Origin: Branchiostoma floridae
Lineage: Eukaryota > Chordata > Leptocardii > Amphioxiformes > Branchiostomatidae
Assembly (NCBI RefSeq): GCF_000003815.2
Contig: NC_049984.1
Coordinates: forward strand, 12,211,186-12,275,185
DNA: 64,000 nucleotides
Direction of reading: 5' to 3'
The notes beneath the pieces are model-generated. The model searched no databases. It saw nothing but the letters and a program-made list of their open reading frames with translations, and was not told where the DNA came from. Shown here in pieces: positions 13,201 through 25,200 of the stretch. The position numbers were made by a program, and so were the translations under genes. Within the stretch, counting starts at the first letter, position 1, and each line of letters begins with the position of its first letter.

Positions 13201-16200
13201 GTTCTTTAACGTGCTCAAGGTGTGGCTCTCCTCAAACAAGGGACCTGCATTTAACGTCCTATCCGAGGCACAGCCCTAACCGAAGCTAGAGTCTCATTTT
13301 CACCTGAGTGAAGTGAGGAAAGTCAATTCTCACTACAAACCTGTCAGTGTTGAAGGAGTGTGTGCTCTCCTTGGGGTGGTTCACTGTGTACTTGACCAGC
13401 TGAGACAAGTTCTCATCACCAGCACCCTGGTCCACGGCGGCCTCCTCCTGCTTGGTGAAGGTGATGGGAGGCTGCTCCACTACAGGCTATCGGGGAACAG
13501 GGTACAATGGTATCAACCGAGAGATAAATTGGAAACACTCATTAATACAAATCAGACGTACATTTATTTCAACTGTAAAATAATACCTGATGTCCTGTTT
13601 TTACTGCACCACAGAGCACATAACTTGTCACTGAGGAGCATAACCTTCAGGTCTGATTTTTTAGTATTAGGGCCGAGGATCAAAGAACCCCCCTTTCCTG
13701 TTTTAATAACTTGTTATTTTTGGACAGGGCTATGTACATGCATAGGGCTTGACCCTCTGTCCAAGGATAGAAATTTGTGTTGGGACTATAATGGATTGTA
13801 CACTTTATCCCATCCATCCAAAAATCTGAATTTCATCATTTTTCATTTACAACGAAAATTGACAATATGGGCACCCAAATTATCCGTGGGATAGAAAAAA
13901 ATATAAAGTTGGACACAGCACTGTTTAAGGACCAATTCAAACCTCAAGTGAGCGATAGCTGACCTCTGGTTCAGCCAATGAGGAGGCTGGTTTGTCCAAG
14001 CGGTCCAGTGTCAGGTGATGCTGACCTGTGATCACATGACTACCGGTGTCATCGACAACAAATGCCTGGAAACAAAAGAAAGACACCATGAGAGACACAC
14101 AAGTCATCTATTCAACAAGCTTTTCATGATCATCATGACTTAAATAACAACCACACCCTGATGTTTCAACAAGGGATGAAGATGTTTTCTAGCAAATTGG
14201 ATTGACATGTCAAGCTGTTTCATAGGTGGTATGTGTCATCATCATCATCATCATCATCATCAGTCAGCTGAGGAGCACACTTGATCACAAGTGTGTGCAT
14301 ATCTCAATTCAAAAGTGGTAAAAACATCTTCAAGCATTCTTGTATTGCCCCAGTCACACAGCCGACTAGTCTGCAACCTGTAATGACAATTTTGGCGGTA
14401 ATACCAGTGTTCTCACAATCATTGCACAACGTTTAGAGACTGACCAACGTTTGCAGGTCACCAAGTACTGTTTTCAGGCAAAAATGTACACAGCCATCAT
14501 ATACATTTGTATATACATCTGACCCTCTGGCGATCAACAGATACAGCCAAAGCTTGTTGACTGTGCAACAGAGGCTGAGAAGAAGTTCCCCTTATTATTA
14601 CCTTCCATATAACCATGAGACTAAGTTGCACTTTGGTTGCAGCTTCCAGCTCTGCCTTGGACTGGTCCTCTGCAACCTTTGCCTCGTCGGGGGGCTGCTC
14701 CATGGCGGGGTTGGGGTCAGAGGGGGAGGGGCGGGGAGAGGGGACGTACAGGGAGCGGAAGTAGAAGTCTGAACAGGGGGTGACCGAACTGTCAATCTGG
14801 AACAGAACAACAGATACATTTACTTTGGATACTTACATTTCACTGTAGAAGAAGGAAGGGAGAGTTCACACTGTTTGCATGAATCAATTCTATAGCACAG
14901 ATGTCATACTTGGGAGACAGATTGATGGTGTCATGAATTCACAGTGGAGATAAAAGTTTTAAGATTCACAGTATTTTACTCTTGCACTCGGACAATTTAA
15001 CATTTCTTCTAACAACAAACTGACGAAGATAGCACTTTGACGCAACACCAGCACTATAGACATTCAAAATCAAACCTGATGTTTTGCCACATGTGAAATT
15101 CAGTACTTAAGTTGAGACAACACATTGAAGGTCTACTTGTGTATTATTGTAGTAAATCAAGACAGTATGGCTATTTTGGCAGCACACATATGTAAGCAAT
15201 TGAACTGCAAGTTCATGCCAAGGTATATGTAAGTCTTGAAAACCTTGAGCCAATGTAATATTGTCTTGTGTGCTATGGTGTCTACACCTGTATTTGCTAT
15301 TGAAATAGTCTAGCTTTTTTCCCCAATACTAGTACTAGTACTACAACATGACTCTACCTAGAAGGCATGACTAACACTAAGGTAGTGATACTAATCCCCC
15401 AATTTTGCAGTGGTTATAGTAGAGAATGTCTTTGAAACTCTGAAACTTTATTTCCAATCAACTTTGCAGCCCCCGTAGGGACTGAATTGCATTGATTTTA
15501 CAACATAAGATAGTACTACAATAAACATCATTACATGCACTGCCACCAGGACAATTCCTAGAATAAACAGATATTCCTAATTCACAGTAACCAGCATTTT
15601 TTTCAATGCTTACATATTAACATTCTGATAAACATTGAAGCATCTCACCTGTTCTTTGTTGTAAACAATGTTGGTGAACACAACCTCGTCTTCTGTACAG
15701 GAAGAAGAAAACAAACAGCTTGGAACAGTCAACAACAACATCATACTCTTTAATTCACTTCCATTCTTCATAACACACAAAAAAAGCCCACACTGTTGAT
15801 CAACTTTACCCAAAGGACCTGACCTCGAAACATCATAATAATGATTCCTTTCCTTAATAAATTTAAAAAAAAATAGCCCATTAATACACACTCACCTGCA
15901 CAAGGTTTCTTTAGTTTCTGTGCCTTGAAGCACATCAGAATAGACTCCTTCCCATTGATTCTCATGTCTAGAGGAGGAAGAAAGATTTAAGCATCATAAT
16001 ATAACTTGGCACATACTCACACACACTCATTATCTTGCCATTCTGTAAATACAACTTCCAATCTTAACTACTGAAAATGTATATACATTGTACATTGTAT
16101 GTACGGTACATAAAGCTTACATAATAGTACATTAAAGGTTCTGTTGACAATAGATAAACCACAACACCACAGAAACAAGAAACACAGGACAGGGAAAGAG

Positions 16201-19200
16201 AGGAAACGCAACACTTCATGCATTTTGAGAAGGCCTTAGCTAGATACATGTACAGAAAGAAAGAAGCTGGAAGGATAGAGTTGTTCAATAATGAGTCAGA
16301 GAAGACGGGATGTTTGAATGGTTGACATTACCTTTACCATAACGAGCTAGAACCAGAGGCAAGCAATCATGGGAGAGGACCAAAGAGAAGGTTTAGAAGT
16401 AGGACAGCATGGTACAAATGTAACTACAGCAGAGGACTAGGAATATCAACAGTTGTGTTTCCGATTACAGTCCTGAGGAAATTTAGGATAAGAGCCAAGG
16501 ATTTTTTTCTTTCTCTTTTTTTTAGATTTGGGCCAAAGTGATAAAACAAATAGCTGCTTAAATGAATGTAAAAAAATACATCAAGGCACTGACATCATGT
16601 TTTAGTTATACAGGTACAAATGTATATAACATTGTATGAGGGCAATAGAAATAAGAACATTTTGGAAAAAAATAATGTTTTTGGCATTCAGATTGATTAA
16701 AAAAATGTTATGTCCTTTGCCAGCAACCAAACCCAAATAAGGCTACATTTAGTGTTGGCAGATTTTTTACCAGGGTCAGTCAGGTACATGTAACCAGAAA
16801 CACAATATTTTTTCTCAGTCCTAATTGTGTTGTACCTTGGTTATACCATACAAATAGAGCTCTACAGTGTTATATGTAAATAAATTTTGCTGTTTATGTG
16901 TACTACATGTACCAATGTTAAGTACCAGATTTATGTTGTGTACAGTAACATATATACACAGAGAAAAGAAATACTGATTGATATTTCAGTCTTATAGTTA
17001 TATATACTTAGGCAAAATGGTATAACTGCTGCTTATCATCAATTTGTACTGTATCACAGGTAGACAGCTGCATATATTGAACATCATTTCACAAAATGTG
17101 AATGGACAAGGAAGGATAGAGGAGCAAGGGAGAGGTCACAACGAAGGTGTAGATTTACACTTAATAAAAATTTCCTTGTCATCTCTAATTTTCCTCCGTC
17201 TTTCTTTTTCTAATGCAAATTTTTCCAGTTTTAGAACTATAATCTTCCTTACAAAAATAGAAGAATAGATTTGGGAAACAGCATTTTTCATCAACTCTCT
17301 AACCCTCCCCAGTCATAGGTCCTGAGTTATGGAAAGTTATCCCCAAAGAAAGGGCCTGTACTGACCTATATTGCACTGTGTACTGATGGGGGTGAGGGTC
17401 CATACAGGGCTGGCTGCTGATACTTGCAGTATGGTAAACTCTGTGATGTTGGAGTCATGGATCTGTCAATGTGCAAAACATAAAATGTTATTTAATCTAA
17501 TAAACAAACAACATCAAACCAATGAAAAGATGTAAAATCCCAACATCCAGGAAATAGAAATGAAATGAAATAAAAAGTGATTAGTATCTTTAACACCATG
17601 TGTGCAAATAAAATGTATAGCGTGAAATTAAAATGGGTGCAAAGGCAACAATAATTTTATTTCAGGACAAGTGAAATTTGTTATTCAATACTACTACTAG
17701 TCTACAGGTATGTCACCCTGGGATTCATAAGCTTTGACCCGTAGAATCACCTTTTCCATTTTCTTCAGGATCAGCATTCTTTCTTTATCTGATTAGCACA
17801 TGTGCAGTAATTTTTCCTTTTAATATAAGAAAGATTTTTATGTTGCTTAAGTCTTTGATTGAGTGCTTGTAGAGAAACCCTCCAGATTGCGCTGTAAGAA
17901 AATCACAAATCCAGATCTCTCTCCACCTTGAGCCCAGGGTTTATAATCTGGTGACTCACAACTCACCAATGGTAATGGAGCCAACTGGATGGTTGAAAGG
18001 GGGTTCCAGCTGTTTATCTGAGAATTCAAGATGTGTTCAACAAGTTGACATTAAAGAGCTGATCTGCCCTTTGCAATCTTCCTAACTTTTTGGCAGCTCT
18101 GTTTTACTCATTGGCATTGTGACTTGTCAGTAAAATCGTAAGACAAAAAGATACCCAATGAGAGCACAGTATGTACAATGTATATGCTATTCACAGTGTT
18201 GTACCAAAGCTGGTAAGCTACTAGTTGCAGTAACTGTTGTTCTTAAAATAAATCTTTGAAAAATTGCTTTGTCTCATATCCTTTTTTTTTAATCCATGTT
18301 ACAAATGGTTGCACATGTCTGCCTGCCCCTCAAACTGATTGACAGATGAGAGTAAAAATACCTGCTAACAAAATGTTAATGATAAGAATGTCAGCCAAGT
18401 AAGAGCAATAACTTCAGTAGTATATATAGTACAACAACTTTAGGCAGTGCTTGTTTTCTAGGAGCTCTCCTTTAGAGATGAGCTGTTGATTATCTGTTAG
18501 GTGACACTGTAAGGTCAGCCACAGATGAAAGACATCGGCAGGAATGCTTTAAGCTCCGTGCCAGGTCAGACCAGGCCATGGTGGGGATTGTTTCCAGCTG
18601 GCCAGGGGATCTGTTCCTTCCATTCAAAGTCTCACCACAGAAACTTAATCAGAGATGAAAGGCTCTGCTTACGTAGGACAAATCATTGTGTTATGGAGTT
18701 ATGCCAGTCATTTGAGAAAGTATTTACAAAACATTGAAAGTTTTAGGAACCTGTAATATATTGTATATATACATGTATATGTACTTGTATATACATCTTT
18801 GGCTTTGACTTTGTCTTGCATTTCTTTCTTCACTGAACACATGGACCACCTACAAAATGTAGCTCTCCATTCAGCATGACTTGGAGTATGTTATGGAAAT
18901 TTCTTCTTCTTTTTGTTTCCCCAAATGTTTCATAAGTGAGGTAAACCAGCAGAAGAGGTTTCTTTTCAAAATATAATTCCTGAGTAGTAGTGTACAGCAA
19001 GGGAAGTAGTGCTTTTAAACTGCCAGAATTCCATCTCCATTTCCTTGTGAATGACATGTTGTACATGAATGACAATGTTTCTAGGTGGGAATGTCAGTAA
19101 TAAGTCCATGGGCCAGAGGCCATATTAGTACCTTCAAAAGCATATGGCAAATTCTCCTTGTTACTTTTGAATAGTAGAAGGCATATATTTTGATGTGATA

Positions 19201-22200
19201 GCCATTCTGGTATGGTACCTTTATACCGGCTATCAGCCTTCAAACCTATCAATATCTAGATGATCAAGACATTTTGTGTCTTTAACAAGGGAGAGGGGCA
19301 AAAAATCAAACATCAATATTTTTTTTTACAATTGCCGTACCTGGTTGAGGTTCTCCATGCCCAGGTTGATGACCAGACAGTTGGTGTCGTCCTGGTGACT
19401 GGACACCTGCGCCAGTCTGCTGCGCTCTGCCACCGCCCGGATACACAGGGAGTTACTGGTCTGTACTACAGCAGTGTGGTGCAGGACTCGGTGACTGGGC
19501 AGGGGCAAGACAAGAAGGAACATTAGTGCCCGGATACACAGGGAGTTACTGGTCTGTACTACAGCCGTGTGGTGCAGGACTCGGTGACTGGGCAGGGGCA
19601 AGACAAGAAGGAACATTAGTGCCCGGATACACAGGGAGTTACTGGTCTGTACTACAGCCGTGTGGTGCAGGACTCGGTGACTGGGCAGGGGCAAGACAAG
19701 AAGGAACATTAGTGCCCGGATACACAGGGAGTTACTGGTCTGTACTACAGCCGTGTGGTGCAGGACTCGGTGACTGGGCAGGGACAAGACAAGAAATAAG
19801 GAACATTAGTGCCCGGATACACAGGGAGTTACTGGTCTGTACCACAGCCGTGTGGTGCAGAACTCGGTGACTGGGCAGGGGCAAGACAAGAAGGAACATT
19901 AGGCTACACCAATTTAATTTCTTGGTTCACGGATTTTTTCATAAAAAATATGGAGCGAGAGGGCGAAATAAAAATAAAAATAAAACTTGTAAAATGGTTG
20001 GGGTAAAGGTAAAGGCTAATCCAAAACATAAAGAATAAAAAGTTTTCAGCTTGAAAAAAGTACAAAAACACTATTACTGTACAGTAACAGCACCTGTTTG
20101 TTGAAAATTACAAAAGTAGTGCAGTTTTTATGTTTGCTACACCAGAAAGTTGGTGAATGGCTTCATTAATGGTGAAAATTTGCTGAGTGGTAATTTTTAT
20201 TTTTATTTTTTTTCCCAAAAAATAGGAGCGAGCGAATCCGTGAACCAAGAAATTAAATTGGTGTGGCCTTAGTGCCCGGATACACAGGGAGTTACTGGTC
20301 TGTACTACAGCCGTGTGGTGCAGGACTCGGTGACTGGGCAGGGGCAAGACAAGAAGGAACATTAGTGCCCGGATACACAGGGAGTTACTGGTCTGTACTA
20401 CAGCCGTGTGGTGCAGGACTCGGTGACTGGGCAGGGACAAGACAAGAAATAAGGAACATTAGTGCCCGGATACACAGGGAGTTACTGGTCTGTACCACAG
20501 CCGTGTGGTGCAGAACTCGGTGACTGGTCAGGGACAATACAAGAGATAAGGAAAATCAGCAAGGACAAAATAGGCAAGACAAGAAATAAGGAAAATCAGC
20601 AAGGTCAATGTACTAGTAGTCTTCCACATAACAGCGTAAGCTGTAGTCCTACAATAGTTTGTGCCACGAGTAAGGTTAGTAAATGACATGTTTGAGAGTT
20701 ATGTATGAAGAACGAGACTAAAAATGTTATCACATAAATGGCCACACTTTGATGATTCCTACTAGTACATGTATCATGCATGTGTGGCATCAAATGGCTG
20801 AGTGGATAGGGTAGTAGGCACGAGGTGTACAGGTCACAAGTTCAATTCCTGGCATTTCCTTGCTTGATGTTGTGTCCTCAGGAAAGGTACTTTACACACT
20901 TTTCCTCACTTCACCAAGGTGACAAAATGGGCACCAACTTTGGTTAAGGAGGTAAAAGTCAGTGGAAGGAGAGGAATGGGCTCTGCCTTCCAATACAGTG
21001 CCCTAGACACAGTGGATAACAGCCCATTTCCCCTATAGCCCCCAAAAGTCAATGGACTACCTAGTGTCATACCATTAATAGTCTATGTCAAGAGTAATGT
21101 TTCCCTTTGACTTACCTCATCTTGGGGTTCTTCTCCAAACTTTGGTAGTAGAAGAGGAAGTCTATCTCATGCACCCCACTTGAGTTTACTCCACGTACCC
21201 ACATGGGCAGGCAAGCTGTCGCACCTGGCGCTAACGTTCCATCCGGCAAGGGAACGTCTATAACATCGGTAACATTGCACATCTTAGCGGACAGGGCCTT
21301 CCCACTCTCATCCCCATCCAACGGCAAGGTCTTATAAATGTACTTGGAAGTTCTTTGCTCTTCCGGCTGCGTAATTCCGAAGGAAAAGAATTCCGGGTTG
21401 CTGGAAGCTACTCTGAGTCTGTGCAGCGTGCACTTGCCCGTGTTGGTGAATTCCACAAGGGTCTGTTGGACTTCTCCACAGAGAAGGGCTGTTGGAAAGT
21501 TGAGGAAGGACACCTGGAAAATGCAAGTCAAATCTACTGTCAGTACCTCCAACTAAAACAGTGCAGTTTTGTATCATATCAAATCAAAAGTAGGGTTGCA
21601 CTCAGTGAAAAATGCTTAGTCATCATATCCGAGTTTGCCAATGGCAGGAGACTCATACGAAAAGATCCAGTGCTCCAGTGATACCAGCAGAATACAGCAT
21701 TTGAATATACATATAGGTACACTTTGGTTACAGAGTACACTAAAAATGAATAGCTACCTCTAACAGTGGCATGGAAGGAGCCACGATAGGGTCCAGCCGT
21801 CTGTCTGAACCATAGATGGTGCTGCATCTCTCCTGCTTGGTGGAGTTGAGTCTTGGACCCTGGATCTCCAGCTCCTGTTTCCCTCTCACATACACACTGC
21901 TGATGTAGCTGGGCTTCTTAGGGGGCGGTTTGGGACTGCCGGTGGTCGGGGGGACCAGCTGGTTGGAGGAGGAGGTGAGGGGGGTGGTCCCGGGGGGTGT
22001 CACCGTGGGTGAGGGTGACAGCATGGGTTGCTGGGTTACCACTGCAGGAGGCTGGGATTGTGGACTGGGTGGTGGGGTTTGTAGACCTGCTATGCCTGAG
22101 GTGGAGACATGTTGTTGTTGGGAGGAGCCTCCCCCGAGGCTGTAAGCCACTCCTAGGATCCGCAGCTCACCAGTCTGCTGGGGAACCAGAATCAACCGAG

Positions 22201-25200
22201 CCTGGAGGGAGCACAGAGTATCTTACTCATGTACTGCTATATGGTCACATACCTATTAGGTAATATTAAATCAGCACAGATACACATGTAGGGCAAAGGT
22301 CTATATCACACTCAAGCACATAGGGTCCATTTTCATAGTATAGAAACACCCTTGCAAAATGGAAATTTAAAACCTTTCTCTCAGGAAGTATTGGCTGGAG
22401 CTGGATTTGGAGAAGGATTTCCCTTCTTATTTTGTTGAAACCCAGACTTTGTTTCAGTCATGTTTGGGTTGTCCAGTAAGCTCTACAATAGTGCTGTTTT
22501 GATGTTGTGCAGAGGGGTCAAAGGTTACCAAGTTTAGTATGGCCAGTGATGCACTTGATGGACACTTGTCAATGTGGGTTTACCATGGACTAAAAGTCTG
22601 GAAGGTGACTACTGACAGCTTTCCTCTTGCATTATTCTTATTATTGTGGACCCTGTGTCCTGTACCTGCTCAAGATAACTTTGAATAAAACAGTTGCACA
22701 AATCTTACAGGTTTTGTCTCCTGTGCAGCGAGTACAAACTCCTTGATGACCTGGGTGTGCAGTACTTCTCCAGCTAGTGACATCTTCCCCGGCTCGATGT
22801 TCTCGTTGGTGATCATGTCATGCTGCTTGTCCTCCCCACCAGGACCCATGTACTTGATGGGCACAAACCTCCAGATCAGCAGGAGGTCCGACAGGACCAG
22901 GGGGATCCTCAGGGGGTTACTGAACACCACTTCTACTGTCAGGGTTTCTGGAAAGAAAAAATTGTATGATAACATTTATTTACAAACTCCTGCATGAAAG
23001 CTAATTGCAAGGGAATACACAATAACCTAAGAATGTATAGACAAAATGTCTAGACTAAGTCTACTGATTTATTAGATGTATCAATGTACATTACTGGGTG
23101 GTTTGACTTCTTGTTTCGAGGTACTGGCTAATGAACAGTAGCATGTTATTAATGCTAAATTTTTTTTGAGATTTGAGTATGGATGAAGTTTTTCAAAGGG
23201 TGTCTGCTACTTTACCAGTAAGTATTACATGATGACAACTGTATCATCCAGGTCATTGACCATATTTCATTCTAAAAGAAGAAGAGGAAAAGGAAACAGA
23301 GCAAACAAACAATGTGCTTCCCTTCTGTGGAGGTAAACGTAATAAAAATATCTCTGCTTGAGGAAAATTAAGGAACTACTTGTTGTCAGTGTAAAGAAAG
23401 CTTGGACTGATCAGTTTGTACTTCTCACCTCCCACCACACAGACTGGACGGTGGGCATTATTACTGCACTTCCCCAGACACTGGACAGTTGGGCGATAGC
23501 TGGCTGGCAGGGACCCGTTATTGGCCACCCGTACAGCCAGGTCCTCCAGCTCAATCCACTTCTGCAGGGTGGGGCGGTCCAGAGGCTGCTCCAGACTCAC
23601 TGATGTTGCCCTGGTTCTACTGCCTACAGGAGATGACAAGTATTGGGACAAGAGTACAGAAATGAACATTTTCTATTCACAAAGTCAATGGAAATAAGTC
23701 TTCACAGGCAACACTTTCCACAAGCAAGCAAACACTGTTTCATCATGAGTAGGTTTATGACAATAACAACTGCAACAAACCAAGAGAATTCACGAAATTT
23801 TTTTTTTTAGCTATTTGGCTCATTTGTTTTAAACCATACTTCCAATTTTTGCATCTTTATGTTGTACAATGAGAATGTTCCTTTTGCAGTGGTTTAATTT
23901 CATGCCTGGGACTGGGTGGGAGGAAAATGAGTTTTTCCTGTGTTTCAAATTTGAGGTTGAAAGAATTCTGAGGTACGATAGGAACGCGTACCCATGATGC
24001 TCTGAATTTGCAGTGGAATAGTCGCTGTGGAAAAAAAAACACTGCAAACATTTCCTGATTTTCAGTATATCCTGCATATATACTTGTCTCACCTGATGTA
24101 GTTGGGAACTGACTCTCTTGGCACAGTAAAACCCTGGTGTGTGAGTATACACATGTCTCACCTGTTGTAGTTGGGAACTGACTCTCTTGGCACAGTAAAA
24201 CCCTGGTGTGTGAGTATACACATGTCTCACCTGTTGTAGTTGGAAACTGACTCTCTTGGCACAGTAAAACCCTGGTGTGTAAGTATACACTAATGTCTCA
24301 CCTGTTGTAGTTGGAAACTGACTCTCTTGGCACAGTAAAACCCTGGTGTCTGCAGTCCTGATGTAGGGCAGGGGCAGCTGGGGGAGGGTACCTGGCACCG
24401 TCGTACCTTCATTCACTGATGTGGTCAGCCAATGCTACAGAAAAACAGTTCTCATTACAATTTACATACACATAATTACACCTCACTTGGTGATGCTTCC
24501 GTTTCAAAATCATCCTTTCACAGCATCATTTATTCTGTTTTACATGAAGCCAAAGTGAAACTATGAGCACAAGTCTAATATCTGCAATTTTGAATTTGTA
24601 CTGCACAGTAATGATTTGGAAAGCACATAAGCAAACATGCTGTCAAAATTTTGAAATATGCCTAACTGCACAACAATGAATTCCCATATTTAGGCAGTTG
24701 TCTTGTTTCATAAAATGTACCTGACTAGTTAGGCAAATTATACAAAACATACAATGACATAACTGTAGAAAGAGGGGAAGCCTTAAAATCAAAGATGATG
24801 GGATGTCATGGCAGATTGCATAATGTATAGATAATTTTTCTGATTCAATATTTTTGTTTGGGTCTTGCAGTCATTTTTGTCACAAGCAGCTATAGCATTT
24901 TTTTATTTGTTGGGTGCCATTCAAGTGTACTGTTCTACCCTCCTACTTGTCTACTTCAACTTGAACTTTCATCAGTAAGAACTTTCGTTAATAAGAGCTC
25001 CTCACTTCTTCCTCATCTGTCTCATCCTCTGTCATGCCACCATTTGAGGTCCTGGTTTTGGCAGTGATGGCCTAGAAATATGCCACCAATCAGAGTTTAA
25101 CATCCATTACTGTCTTCTGCTCTGCTCTATATCTACAGTTATATACAACAACTGTGCAGGGTGCAAAAGTACTTTCTTATCGGAGGAAGGCAAACAATTC

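Larger units (their letters stand above)
14797..19340. other. TRAPPC8 introns 21-24 without other features
   Basis: Apart from exons 22, 23 and 24, I see only A/T-rich intron sequence with short A or T runs. No repeat family or extra exon recognised. Confidence 0.6.

Noticed and set aside
19326-19787. 153-codon minus-strand frame with a repeated 31-residue unit
   Set aside because: It is the exon 21 acceptor array read through: repeated exon start plus intron pyrimidine tract, not an independent repeat protein.
23829-24416. 195-codon minus-strand frame with repeated FYCAKRVS peptides
   Set aside because: It comes from reading the exon 16 donor repeats and intron in the wrong frame after the true donor.
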